Shown piece after piece: positions 50,701 to 62,200 of a stretch of 64,000 bases of DNA. How positions within the stretch are numbered: position 1 is the stretch's first letter; each line of letters begins with the position of its first letter. The DNA lies in contig NC_085101.1 in the NCBI RefSeq assembly GCF_963422355.1, positions 186,501-250,500 of the forward strand, in the 5' to 3' direction. A program made the translations under genes and the position numbers. The notes beneath the pieces were generated by a model. The model was not told the origin of the DNA. It was given only the letters and a program-made list of their open reading frames with translations, and ran no database searches. Origin of the DNA: Corticium candelabrum (lineage: Eukaryota; Porifera; Homoscleromorpha; Homosclerophorida; Plakinidae).

Positions 50701-53700
50701 GTCAATCAACGGTCCTATTTAGTATTGAGTTTCTGCAAGCCGCCTACGTAGTAGGTAGGTTGACATGCAAATTACATCATTAAGATTATGTTTCCTTCAC
50801 ATGCACTTGCTATTCGGTATCTGGAGCGTATCTAGACAATCTCAGGGCTGTGATCGCTGAGAGTGAAATAGAAATTCAAGCGTAGCAATGCCCTGGGGAG
50901 AACCCTGTAGCGTTGGTATGTAGGGTTGAGTTTGTGTTCAGTCTTCTGTAAGAGCGGGTATCGGTATCAACCTTTTATGCTACAAAGCTGATTTTCTATA
51001 CCAAACCTCTGCGGTTGCAATGGAGCAGGTCCATGACTGTACTCAAGTTTGCCATTGCAGTGCAAGGTGCACTCTCGAGGTACTGACCCCCACGTAAACT
51101 TTCTTGAAGACGCGAACGCTAAACCTTCCAGTTCATTCGTACACACACTCACACCAGCTCCGTGTAGACTGTACATGTTGTCGTCCTCCACAACGCTTCC
51201 AGTGATCGAAGACTTTATGCTGATTGAAGCCGCTCCTCTACCGCTAGCATTTCCCTCTAAATTCTGATTGCATTTTCGCCGAATCCAACCTACACGTTTC
51301 ATGTACCAAGCCCTACACAGGGAGTGTGTCGATTTCTAGCCTTACTGTCTACCTCACCAATTGCAATTGCATACTATATCTGATCGCGTACACCGTTACC
51401 GCTGCGCATGTCTACGCTCATACAGAAAAAGAATGCAAACAAGCTTAAAACATTTTGAAAATGAGAAAGATGTAGGGTTGCTGTACGAAAAAGAATAGAA
51501 ACAAGACCATGTAAGGGTGTGCTGTGATCGACTTCTTTCGTAGACAGATTGACTGAGCAATACGCATCTCTATATTGCACCATTTTCTAACTAGAGACAC
51601 TATAATATGTGTTTTATACCTTACTAATTGGAAAATGGTGCAATGTATGGATGATGTATTGCTCAGTCAGCCTGTCTACGAAAGATGTCACAGCACATCC
51701 TTGCATGGTCTTGTTCGCTATTCTTTTTTGCAAGGCAACCCTATACATTTTTTTCTCATTTTTTCAAAATGTTTTTATACTTGTATACCAAGTACCTTTG
51801 ACCTGACTAACAAGATTCTTAGATGCCAGCTGCTGCTTTAAGGCAGCTGGGTTACTTCATGAGAGATGACTGTACTTTTAGTGTTAGGTAGCTGTGTGTT
51901 TCTGTTTACTCGTAATTTTCATGCTATGCTATGCAGCACTACTAAAACACAGTAGGCTGGCTGCCAGCTAGCACTGAGCTATGGCAGAACTTAGTTGCTA
52001 TTCCAGAATTTTTCTTGAAACGATGTCTTGCATCCTTATCCTTAATGATGTCTTAAATAATGATGTGTCTTGATGATTTCAAATTATTTGTTGCAAGGCT
52101 TCTAGAGACTTTTTCATTGTGATCCAGTCAAACTGACCAGAGTCAATATGATCGACAAAATTACTGTCGTTATGGGAGGGTGTTCATGCAGAAAATTTTT
52201 GAATCCTTTGTAAGTTTTAGCTGCCATGAAGGCAGCTAGAAGTTACAATGAGCTGCTTGCAAACAGCAAAATGCTATATTTATGTTTTGTTTAAAGTTGA
52301 GATGAGTTTTGCATTACTAACAGGGATGAGTTGTGACAGGCAGGCTTAGTGGCAGAAATTTCTGCTATTTTACAGTTGCTTTTCTTGGATATTTGGTGAC
52401 TTGCGTTTGAGGATGGTAGTAGCTGTAGTTGCATGTGGTGAGTGATGGACTAACAGCTTTTGCTGACACCCCTGTGATTATTGGAGGAATGTCACTATAA
52501 ACAGCGGTACAATGTACTTTTATTATATTCATTTTTTCACTATTAAGTTTACCTATTGATTTTGTGCGGGAATCGGATAAGAAGGTGGTCTGCAAGCATA
52601 TTGTGTTGACATGAGTACTTATGTCCCTGGAAGTGTGCCGTGTCTAGACTTTCTTGTATCTCAGGAGTGTGAGGGAATTTATGGACACCATCATATTTGG
52701 AACGCCTTTATTCTGTCAATTCTGCACAGACTTTTGTAGTTTGAAAGCTTATTTACCAGACATTTAACCAAAACATTCGAAATTCTAATCATGGTGTGTA
52801 GTTTAACTTAGAACAGGATTAGTTATTGCACAGTAATTGGAACAAGGGCACCCGAGATGGAACACATGCTCTCATTTACTCAAATGAAAAGTGGATTCCA
52901 ACAACTTTGGTGCAAAATCTAGAGGGCGTTTTTGCTTGTTTAAATGAGACATAGTGAATGATGACTGTGCTTAGCTCTGAATTACCCAAGCTTTCAATGT
53001 GGCAGTAGTATCTGATCGATTTGGAACAGCTTTTTACAATAAATGTGAATGAAATCAGGGAAGTCACCAAAGAGTGAAAGTGCAGCTTAGCTCAGCAGTC
53101 TACTTTGCCTTGCAGTTCCAAACTTTTCGCACTATGCTGAGAGTGTGCATGCAAGGTCTACCTGCACTTGTGTGTTTTGTGATACCACAAAGTTAAATTT
53201 TTGTGATGAAACATCGAAGAACTCTTCTCAAGTCTTATGGAAGCAGTTCTGATGAATTGCAATGTACCAATTCTTTGACCGTGTCACAAATCACTTGAGT
53301 GGGAGGGGTTATTGGGGATTGTGATTGGGTAATTGAATGACAGAGCCACGTGACAGATGGATTGACTGAAGACCGGCACTTGACAAATTGGGGAGAGAGC
53401 TGAACGACGGAGAGTCAAGTCCACGAAAGTGTCAAGAGGCTCTGGTGTCAGAGGAGCGCAGAGACAGAGAAGAAGATGCTCAGGAGAGAGTCCAGAGGTG
53501 TTGGAGCGCAGAGACGGAGAAGAAGATGCAGGAAGTTGTGAGAACTTAACGAGGACCGTGTAACTTGTTGTGTACATATTGATATTCTGTAACGAAGCAC
53601 TTACGTTTTGAGTTAACCCTAACTATAGCTCGTAACTAACGTCCGTGTCCGTGAAGTCTCAACAACGACCGCCGTCCATCGACCTACTTACCTCCTTTAC

Positions 53701-56700
53701 GTATCATAACGTGACAGACCGTAACCTCAGGTGAGGTTATTGAACTCACAGAAGAAAGGCAAGCACATGGTTTCCTTCATTGCAGATTGGATGACTGAGT
53801 ATCATTGGATGCTTGCTGTTCCTGACAAGGCTGAACCAGAGAAGTTTGGATGCGGTACGCTCTCGAATCTATCACTCACTTCCATATCTGATACTGCTTG
53901 GAAACAGTCTACACTGCCTGTTTGTTAGGTGGGTTGGGTCTTCGTAAATCCACAGAACAGCTCCAGCTACTTTTCTTGCAAGCTGTAATGCAACTCGATT
54001 GTTGGCTATACATCTGTTGGCCATGATACAAAAGCCCATAGTCACGTCACCCTTACACATTTCTAATAATCTGTGTTTTGAAGGGGAAGTTGAATTGGAA
54101 GCCTGCCTACATTGCCTTCTTCCTGGTTGTGTGCCTAGTCTTTGCTTGGCTACTCAACACCAGCTTCAATCACTTCTGGACACACCTTTGTCGCATACAG
54201 TATAACTGTTTATTTCTGCGGTCTTAAATTACGGCGATTTGAGAATTTAGACAACAGTATTAATTACTGCGAATTAAATATCTGCGTTTCCACCAGGAAT
54301 ACAGTTACTGGTACACACAGTGTCACACATGTACATGTGTCGCAACAGTGACTTCTTGGGACTCTACGAATTTGTTTGTTGCACTGGTGCATTATGATTT
54401 CTTTGCAGAATTTGCAGAAATATCATGATCGTAGAAATAACCGGTTATATGGTAACTTGAAAGATATGGTTAGTCTACATGGACCGTGCTCGAATCAACT
54501 CTGTATCTGCTCAATACGCGGGATCATGCAACTTCTAATTGCAATTTGAGTATTCGCCTTTTTCCCATCCAATGCTGGTTTTAAGAGATGTACTTGTGGT
54601 CAATCTCTGGTTTGGTGACCATTTACTAGGATATGGCCACAACAATTTGAATTTGATGACATGATGCTCTTACTGATGTGTTGTTGATAACTCTAACTGC
54701 AGGAAAGAACAACGTTGAGGAAGTGACAGCTTTACAAGGCCAGGTGATATATAATATTTTACCCTGATTTTGATCGAGGATGATCAACATACTTTGACAT
54801 TACAGTGAGAAATTCTCTGTAGCCGCTATAGCTTGTTCAAGCGGTACACCAAGCTGGTGCTGCTACAGAGGCAGGAGAGCAGGACAAACATGACCATCGT
54901 GGTGGTTTGCGAATTCTTGGGCGTATTGTCACACCACACAGTCATCATGTCATAAAGGCAATTCCATGAAGATTGTTTGTAGAGGGAATATGACAGTCAG
55001 TAAAGCTGTTAGAAATCTTCATGAACAACTGTCTGTTACATTATGGTCCTATAATGCCAATATGTTGCTACCCTATAGAAATCTTCATACGATCTCATGA
55101 GATTCACATGTGAGTCTTTTGCGAATGTCGTTTACGCTTGCGAATTGGCCGATTTCGCATACAGAAACTAGGTCGCAATGCGTTACGCACAAGTTCTGCA
55201 TGCGAAGGTGATGTGTTCACACGAATTCTGCAACACTCTAGAAGGTTTTGCATGCGAATCGCATGCGGAGGCTCTAGCTCGCAATGCGTAATCACTAGTT
55301 CTGCATATAGAGAGGTGATCCGCTCGCACGAGTTTCACAACATTTGCTAGATCTACGTAATAGATCTACACCGCTTTGGATAGACCTGTAGTATACGAAG
55401 ACCTACGAAGTAACATCGTTACTAGATGCATCAGTTCCCTCGCAGCTCAGACTGGGTTTGGATTTCCCAAGTATTCTTAGTGTACAGTACGGGTATGTTG
55501 AAGTTCAAAGAAAATATGGCAGAACCGGAGACTCTACTAACAGAGGTATTTATCGACTGTAGACTAGCAATTAGCGCGTTTAGAGACTAATCAGCTACCA
55601 CCCAGAGGCTCACAAGATGTGACTCGTCTGCAACATTCCCAGCTGGATTGAGGAGGATCGAAATGAATCGATCGGCATCAATCTCAGAAGGCGGACAGTC
55701 AAAGACGTGTCCCTATACAGAAATAGTACTTTGTCACTTCAGCTCCAGTAGCTGTCACACTGCAGGGTCACCTAACCCACAATAGTTTTTTCACGCTAGA
55801 AATAGAATGGAGCTGGGACTGAGGCTTTTGGAGAAGATTCGAAAAACCAAACTGCTACAGGTACCCAGACAAGGGTCCTATCTTTCTTGTCTGTGTTACT
55901 GCAACTGCTTTACTAGAAACCTGAAATCTCCGAATATAGGCGTACTGCTGAGGTTGCTCATGATAGTAATTCACAACTTGGGCAAGAGAATCATCAGAAA
56001 CCAAGTGAAAATGCAGGTTACTGACAAGCACAGCGTAGAAAGAAAGCAAAGACACTGTTCTTGTGAAAAAAACATTTCTAGACTGCATTTTTCGCTAAGG
56101 TAGCTAGCAGAGGAGGTAGCTCGCTAGCATGCTTTAATTTTGGGTGGTACAGCAGCTGACCAAAAGCAAATTTCAAGGCCCGTATGTTTGTCACGCAATA
56201 TAGTCAGTTCATCTTTGGTTTGCCTTCGAGCAACTTCTGGTGACATGGTTGTTGTTGTCGCTCTTGAAGCGTTTGAGTCTATATACTACAATTTGCCTTG
56301 TTTGCCAGATTTGAATGTTTTACTGATGCGTGTTCGCTTCCACTGAGTCAATCACACGGACGGCAGACTTGTAGAATTTTAAGGGTTTATTTGCCCTTCC
56401 TTGCTTGTATTGCCACAATTGGTAACTCCTACTTGTCTTTCGACATAGAAGTAAGTTGTTGATTGTGCACTAAAGTGGATTGTGTACAAAGAAATGGAAC
56501 AAGGTCTCTAGACACTGATTGATACACCTTGATTAGTGATACTGTCTTTAAAGCCATCAGAGCTGGACAATCTTCCCTGGCAACTGGCAACTTGCTGACG
56601 AACAAACAATGTGTAGGTGTGGAAGGTAACTCGCGCCAGCATAATATTCATCCTTAGGTGATGACAACAGCAGCCCAGTATCTTTCAGTTTTTTTTTGTC

Positions 56701-57649
56701 TATTTGTAGTGTAGTGATACATCTTTGTTCCTTGTACATTGTAAGGGAATCCGTTATGAAATCGATGACATGACTGACTGAACAAAGGTGGAACGCAGTA
56801 GAACTGTTTCTACATCGCTATAATACTTTACACTTTCGGAACGCTGTGATTATACTACAGAAAAGCGATAGGACCTTGCATTTAGGAATCAGATTCTTTT
56901 CTACAGACTACGGTACAAACTAAAAGATTTGTGGGTGCGGTTTTAAAGCACGCTAGCAAGCTACCTCCTCTGGGTAGCTAGAGCGTGAATGTCAAACATC
57001 ACCTCATAATTGAACATTATGTGGTTAGAAATATAATCAGAAATCAAAGAAATTACTGTCAAATAGTTCTCAATCGCGTCTATAGATGCATGCTCGTGAC
57101 CGAACCCCGGGCATGCGATTCTCGTGGGTTTCACATGTGAATATCTGTACGTTCTGCATGCGAATATCCGTATATTTCACATGCGAATATCCATACTTTC
57201 TGATTAAAGATTTCTTGCTGATTGAAACCACTTTCTAGCGCTTGCATTTCTCTCCAAGTTTTGATTGCATTTGCACCGAATCCAATACACATTTCAGACC
57301 GCGACCCTCAGTTGGATTTCCATTTGTCTTCATAAGTTTAAACATTGAAATAAGACATCCAGCAATGCAATTTTGTTTTGTTATGGATACTTGCAAATTC
57401 AAGTGTTAAATTGTCAATTTGCACATGCTATTTCTCAACTTTGTCTTGATTATACTGGACGTTTGCAGAATGTTGTTAATGTTTTGCTTGTCTTTAAGAG
57501 AAAAGGCTGTCTTTGCCATTAGTGTGGTCAACAATAACCAAGAGCTCATTGGCCATGCATCTTTTTGTGACTATCCGAACCTGTCACATGTCAGTCAGTC
57601 AACATGGGAACAATGGCTCGTGCAGCACTACAGGGTGGAACAGTGTATG
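44757..57649 (+). CDS. CFAP61: CFAP61 (cilia- and flagella-associated protein 61), first two exons
   Basis: Exon 1 (44757-44899) reads MADTREDDAANAVIHVRRAE and ends ETLAIFGRFNVVAI. Exon 2 (57499-57649) continues in phase as EKAVFAISVV, ELIGHASFCDYP and STWEQWLVQHY. The pattern HxRR..E..D...V..L........FGR.N...ll EKA..A......... .HA.F.DYPN matches the N-terminus of CFAP61, an axonemal radial-spoke/calmodulin-spoke assembly protein of motile cilia. Donors are at 44900 (GTACGT) and 57650 (GTGAGA); the acceptor is tctttaag. Later exons were not found before 64000, so the gene runs on to the right. The start codon lies only 230 bp beyond the proposed end of the EnSpm-like element, so transposon sequence forms the proximal upstream region. 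Intron 1 is 12.6 kb. Confidence 0.8.
45228..46485. mobile_element. MITE cluster with CGTGTTTCCACTA ends
   Basis: cgtgtttccactagctgcacc at 45228 pairs with the reverse complement of the 46468-46485 end (cgtgtttccactaccacc). A smaller nested pair, gactgtttccactagg near 45288 and gtacaggtggaaacaggtc near 45650, suggests a related copy inside. The direct repeat aaactaaacca(tgaca)gttcaagaaagcgactg occurs at 45057-45095 and 45263-45295. A run of about 15 C sits at 45829-45843. No coding sequence. Confidence 0.6.
45693..45798. mobile_element. Hairpin MITE, PIF/Harbinger-like ends
   Basis: agcccggttcacagta at the left and tactgtgaaccgggct at the right are exact reverse complements, and the pairing continues (tgacgctgacactggaat against attccagtgtcagcttca) almost to the centre. 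Flanks are ttaa and tagag, compatible with a degraded 3-bp TWA duplication. GGYCCGGTTCACA-type ends are common in PIF/Harbinger MITEs. Confidence 0.75.
46790..48055. repeat. Inverted repeat pair (about 180-bp arms, 0.9-kb spacer)
   Basis: 46790-46982 is the reverse complement of about 47878-48055. Both arms, read inward to outward, can code CSECESG(D/G)FSLNSSLLPSR then TQEMASYVSLR, so a coding-like segment is present twice in opposite orientation. No protein family recognised. The spacer has no transposase. Confidence 0.7.
49576..50522 (-). pseudogene. hAT transposase N-terminal half, two in-frame stops
   Basis: Starts at ATG 50522 (MSADIRAYFTARSRARTGG), stops at TAG 50337-50339, resumes in the same frame as SQEFPWVQ with a zinc-finger-like MCQLCRKHC...TLKRHKTSKCHN segment, then LRASPYFALMCDETTDIAVI, the start of the RNase H-like core. 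A TGA at 49743-49745 follows YFDSD, and the frame continues AAIIGMSEVSAGSAKTI to 49576. It resembles C17orf113/ZNF862-like hAT proteins. The C-terminal half is absent. It lies antisense to CFAP61 in intron 1. Decayed. Confidence 0.75.
51220..51300. repeat. Interspersed repeat, copy 1
   Basis: gattgaagccgct...cgctagcatttc...ccgaatcca matches 57222-57296 in the same orientation at roughly 75-80% by eye. No terminal structure seen. Confidence 0.6.
51449..51772. mobile_element. Foldback element, diverged third family member
   Basis: Arms 51449-51590 and 51628-51772 are reverse complements with scattered mismatches (cattttgaaaa, gaacaagaccatg, cgtagacag, gactgagcaatac, tgcaccattttc). The segment gatgtagggtt...agaatagaaacaaga resembles the gatgtagggattgtataaaa...agaaacaagat arm of the 19.5-kb copy, so the families are probably related. 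Spacer about 37 bp. Confidence 0.75.
53277..53721. mobile_element. Solo LTR of a retrotransposon with a perfect 5-bp target duplication
   Basis: 53282-53716 (435 bp) begins TGTCAC and ends GTGACA, i.e. TG...CA with 6-bp inverted ends, and is flanked by GACCG on both sides (53277-53281, 53717-53721). It contains a short direct repeat (ggagcgcagagac(a/g)gagaagaagatgc at about 53453 and 53506). No internal gag/pol sequence adjoins it, so this is the product of LTR-LTR recombination. A 5-bp duplication fits Ty3/Gypsy or BEL elements. Confidence 0.85.
55172..55350. repeat. Tandem duplication, about 70-bp unit
   Basis: tcgcaatgcgt...agttctgcat...aggtgat...ttctgcaacactctag at 55172-55241 is repeated, diverged, at 55280-55350. 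Confidence 0.75.
56098..56989. mobile_element. Non-autonomous element with 40-bp terminal inverted repeats
   Basis: 56098-56137 (agaggaggtagctcgctagcatgctttaa) and the reverse complement of 56944-56986 (agaggaggtagcttgctagcgtgctttaa) match closely. The 0.8-kb interior has no recognisable protein. Superfamily not determined. Confidence 0.7.
57129..57200. repeat. Short tandem repeat, unit about 24 bp
   Basis: Three diverged copies of ttcacatg(c/t)gaatatc(c/t)gta. Confidence 0.8.
57222..57296. repeat. Interspersed repeat, copy 2
   Basis: Diverged direct copy of 51220-51300. Confidence 0.6.
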
Positions 57650-57792
57650 GTGAGACAAGCATGCTGTTTTTAGTGTTGATGTGATGTCAGCATGACATGA
57701 GAGATGCTTGCAAGTGTATGCTAAATATAGAGCTAAGTAAAATTATGTGAAAGTGGTTTTTTTATTTGTATGCACATAAATTGTGTTGTCAG

Positions 57793-57831
57793 CATGTGTA
57801 TGTATGTATGTGTATGTATGTATGTACAGGG
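57793..57831. repeat. (TGTA)n microsatellite
   Basis: Interrupted GTATGTAT repeats. Confidence 0.9.
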
Positions 57832-58474
57832 AGATCGAACGTGACATTCTCGTTTCTGTTCAGTGACAACACAGTGATAGTCACTTATTATACCTTTTTT
57901 CTTTGTTTCTGCCTCTTTGGGATCACCATTATCATTGATGCTTCAATGGATGGCTCTCAAGGTCAATGTGAAGGTCAAGATCTATATGTACACCAACATC
58001 TTTAAAGACAGATAAATCAGTTTTATGACAAAACCACTATTGGTGCTCTAATACTCAGAGAGCTTTCATCAATGGAATACCGGGATGCCTTGAACATTCA
58101 TTTGTAGTTTTTGAAGCTTTGAAAAAAAGATTCATGCCGATATCAGAAGTCCATCTGCCGCTGTTGGCTAGATTTTCATAACACCTTTCTTTGGTTTCAT
58201 ACCACACAAACTAATTGACTTTGCTCTCCAACATTACCACGGTTCGAATGCAATCAAATCCATCATAAAACATCTAAACTACCGGCTAAAAGTTTCTGGC
58301 CAACTATCTAAATTGCGATATATGATTTTTTTCAATGTAGGCTTACTGTTTATCAGCTTTAAAGAAAGGCAGGGAAGAGTTTAGTCATGTTGTTCACATT
58401 TAGGCAGCTGCTAAACAGTTTTCTACCTATTTACATTAGCACTTCATTGCCCCACCCTTGTTTCTAATTAGTGT

Positions 58475-59070
58475 TTACACATGTTGGCATGGTATCTACT
58501 AGTTTCCCTAGACATGTCACTGTCTTTTCCATGCTGTGCCAGACATTTAAAATACATGTCTGCAGCTCGTTCAAGTTTGTTGGAGATGAGTTTTTGAGTC
58601 ACTCCTTCATGATAGCCCATAAAATTTCAATTGGGTTTAGGTTAGGTGACTGAGCTGGCCAGTTTATGACTTTAATTTTGTTCTCATGAAGATATTGCTT
58701 TTTTATCAATGTGTGTCAAGGAGCATTGTCTTACTGAAAACTAAATGATTTGCCAGCAAAAACTCCAACTGTTCTGTTTTACATACTGGTCGATGATGCT
58801 AATATAGCCATCAGACTCTATTGCGCCATCTGTGAAATGTAAGCTTCCTACCCCAGATCTTCCCATTGTTCCCCACACCATAACCTTTCCTCCTTCGTGC
58901 TTTACCGTTGGGGCCAAACACAAGCAAATGTTCATCCAGTCGTCGAAAATGAGAACTCGCCAAGATCCTTCCTAAAGCTGGAATGTTGATTCATTCGACT
59001 ACAGGATGTGTCTTTGACCATTTTATGCTCTGTAGCCCACGTCAATTGCTTAAGCTTTGCAGCCTAGTAA
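58475..59070 (-). pseudogene. Tc1/mariner transposase remnant
   Basis: On the minus strand: WATEHK near 59040, PTVKHEGGKVMVWGTMGRSG at 58905-58846, QDNAP-HT near 58720 and NWPAQSPNLNPIEILWAIMK at 58670-58612, the DD34E signature segments of Tc1 transposases, then a decayed C-terminus. At least three stops and several frame changes. The N-terminal helix-turn-helix half was not found. Terminal repeats were not identified. Confidence 0.85.
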
Positions 59071-60394
59071 GAAGAGCTTTTACTGCGACATGGCTGTGAA
59101 GATTGTTTCTGTTAATCGATTGTGTTCTATGCGAACAGCGATGTCCACATTAGTTTACTCCTTCCATTATTAGATGAATATGTTATTGAATGTCATTTAC
59201 TCAATACTCGTACAGTTTTATCCGAGATGACTTCGCTTCTTATCTACAACCAGACATATACGTGTTCAATTGCTCTGCAAAGAAACTATTCATCTATGAA
59301 GTAAGCACTGCTTTTGAAGAAGGAATAGATGCACATGAAAGGAAAACAAGAAAATATGAGAACCTTCAACAGGGTTCTCGCTAGAGATTTTGGGAGTTTG
59401 GCAGGATGGGTGGGGCCACGACGGCATGCAGTCTCACATAGCCAGACTATCTCCACCATCATACAATATTTTCCATGGTAGGTGTTGTATGCAACATACG
59501 TTCAAGTGCCCTGGCAAGGAATCAACGTTGATCCCTGAGCCCACGATGTTTGTAGGTTGAGCATGCACAAATTCCTTGGACAAAATACAGGAAGTCTGTC
59601 TAGTCAGGCATTGATTGACATGCATGGACCACTGTTGTTGATTCGCAAGAAGCCATGACTAGTCTAGAGTAGATTCTAGGTGCTACACTTCAAGGAGAAG
59701 AGGTGTGCTTTCTGTGTCACGGGAAGGGCATCCGGGACTACTATCAATGACAGCACATCCGGGACTGCAATCAACTCAAGTACACGTCTGAAGTGAGGCT
59801 ATTATCTCGCATTCTTTTGTAAGAGCCTGGATTTGTTGGCTAATGTCACCTTTACTAAGTAATATAGTGTTGTGTTTCAGTAGTATATAATTCTCAAACC
59901 TTAGCTGTAAAACTTTGAATTCCTATCTACCGTTTCTGCGAGAACCCTGCTTCAAGAGATTCATGGGCGGGGAATATGAAGTGCTTTTGAGGCTTTAGAA
60001 GTTGGTTTCAGAGGCATGATGTTTCATTCGTCTTTCTGTTCTGTTACAACTATATCTTTCACCAACAAGACTTAGTTGACTCTGCTGCTACGATCTGTTT
60101 GTCGCAAAGTTATGTGTTGTTCATTTGCCGAGAGAATGGCTCAGTAGATTGGGTACCAGACATGGTTTTGCTACCAGGTATACTTTTTTACACTGTGCCG
60201 TTGTATGAATGCAATGTAGGCACCATACTTTTATAAATATGTACGATTGACTGAGGACGATTGTCTTTTCCTCATATCAAGTCAAGAATGACAACTGTTT
60301 GATGTAATTGGTTTAAAAAATACTAGATAAAGTTTATCAATGATAAAACTTTGTGCAATACATTGGTCATCAAAGCCTTCTGGAGTGTATAGAA
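59071..60394. other. Unassigned interval
   Basis: No gene, RNA gene or clear repeat recognised; short open frames on both strands match nothing known to me. Confidence 0.4.
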
Positions 60395-61300
60395 TGGAGC
60401 TAACTGTTTTTGGTATGACAGACTGGGAACTGCCTGCAAGAGCTCGAACGCAACTACCAGCATTTTATAGAGAGATATACAGTGGATGGAAAAGCTGAAG
60501 GAAGAAGGAACTTCCAACAGCCAAAGACATATGAAGAACATCTGAACGAACCGCTGTGGGGAAATCTCATGCTGTCTACCAAGGAAATGCCAGTATGAGG
60601 CTTGTACTATGCATCCATGGCAAGGGCTGGATACATGTGTGTAAGAGACATACAGTGTATATGCCCATCTACTGAATCCTAGGACCTTGATGTTTCAGTT
60701 ACATCCATCTATCAATTATTCCTATAAAAATAATCAATCTTTCATTTACGTGACATTTATGGTAGAAGTTACCACAGGCACAGGCATTGCACTCAAGGTC
60801 AGAGGAATGCATATAACAACAAATGTGTTTGATGAAAGACTCACAAGAACCATTCCATGTAGCAAGACATACATAACATTATTTGATGCTTAGTACAAAG
60901 GAATATAGCAAGCCTAACAAGTGAAGCACAGTGGGAGAGTATTTATCATCCCAAATGAGGAGTAGCAACTGGAATCATGTATGGACAACAGTAAAGGAAA
61001 TATTATATATAACTGAACAACAGCATGGGATAGAGGAAAATTCTTCACAAAACAGACTGACACGGTGGAAAATAGCATGAGAGTGTATTCCTGCATGCAA
61101 AGAACAAACAGACACAATGGACCATGTGTTTGAGAATTCCACCACATGGAAGAGAACTTTCGAATGCCTCAAAATGAAGCATCATGATGAGCCTGGCCAG
61201 GAGACCCACACCTTTGATAGCACTATCTTTCATACAGAGAGAGGTGCCAAAAGATTGGAGACCTCTCTTTGCCACCTCATGACAGCATACTGGAAAAACA
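60395..61300 (+). pseudogene. Possible LINE reverse-transcriptase C-terminal remnant
   Basis: DWELPARARTQLPAFYREIYSGWK (two overlapping short pieces from 60420), then EPLWGNLML near 60550, then CKEQTDTMDHVFENSTTWKRTF at 61095-61160. LPxFYxEIxxxW, EPLWxN and the ETxxHxFxxC/W arrangement are typical of the region after the reverse transcriptase and of the zf-RVT segment of non-LTR retrotransposons. Several stops and frame changes. Recognition is by pattern only. Confidence 0.4.
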
Positions 61301-61639
61301 GAGGAAGGGAAGATTCAAAGCAAATAGTACTACACATATGCTTAGTATGTCATCCACTTTTCGGATTTATGTCTACTTTCCTTGCAACTGTGCAGCCAAT
61401 TATGGCAATATTGTGGCCTTATTGGGAACTCCAAGACATCCAATTTTTATCTAGATAGATGATCTGGTGGCAATAACTGCACTAACTACAGGAATGTTAT
61501 TGTTTGCTCGTAACAAACATTTCACTGGACGCAGTAATGCTGCGGATTACGTTCTGTACACATGGATAGCAGTCGAAGTGTCCATGTGGATTCGGCAGTG
61601 ATTGAGTATAAGTACAAGAAAACAACAGACTGTGATGCT

Positions 61640-61821
61640 GTGGAGATGCAGACGAAACGGATGACACCAGTGGGGAGAAACCAAAGAAGCTGTCAAAGGA
61701 TGCACACATCAGGAAGACTTTTGTGTTAGCATTGGTTGTGATCTCTCTATCTCTGTCACTCATTGCTGCTGTCTACATTGGAATTTTGGATCTACATAGT
61801 TGTGATGGTGACTACAGTTAA
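61640..61821 (+). other. Open frame with one predicted transmembrane helix
   Basis: Reads an acidic then Lys-rich stretch (DETDDTSGEKPKKLSKDAHI) followed by TFVLALVVISLSLSLIAAVY and a short tail ending at TAA. It could be an exon of a single-pass membrane protein, or chance. No acceptor was pinned down and no family recognised. Confidence 0.2.
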
Positions 61822-62039
61822 CTCATGTTATAGAGTTTAAGTGCCTTGGTGTTTTTTCTGTTGCTTATTTTTTGATGTCGCATTCCTGCAGTGACATTTG
61901 TAGTAGCTTGCATGATGAATTTGTCATTGCATACTGTTATTGCATGCTGTTAGTGGTCATAGTGATTGTAACGAGAATGTCACATAAGTTGAGTGTGTAT
62001 TATATTGGGGAGATGGATGCATCTCTCAATACAAAAATG

Positions 62040-62160
62040 AATGTATGTGTGTGTGTGCATGTATGTATAAGTGTCTGTCGTCTGTATGTATGTATGTATA
62101 TGTATGTATGTATGTATGTACGTATGTACGTATGTACATGTATGCTATGCATGTATGTAT
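62040..62160. repeat. (TGTA)n/(GT)n microsatellite
   Basis: TGTATG repeats with GT and ACGT interruptions; open frames across it are artefacts. Confidence 0.9.
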
Positions 62161-62200
62161 AGGTTGACATTTCAGTTGGACATGCTCTGTTGTAAGTTAA

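Larger units (their letters stand above)
44900..57498 (+). other. CFAP61 intron 1, transposon-rich
   Basis: Holds the MITEs, hAT pseudogene, foldback, solo LTR and TIR element listed separately. The stretches 48056-49575, 50523-51219, 51776-53276, 53722-55100 and 55351-56097 contain no gene or repeat I recognise. Confidence 0.6.

Noticed and set aside
51049..51302. Overlapping 72-111 codon frames on both strands near 51.0-51.3 kb
   Set aside because: No recognisable motif, and part overlaps an interspersed repeat.
61640..61821. A membrane-protein exon belonging to CFAP61
   Set aside because: CFAP61 is not a membrane protein and the sequence does not fit its next segment; listed only as an unassigned open frame.
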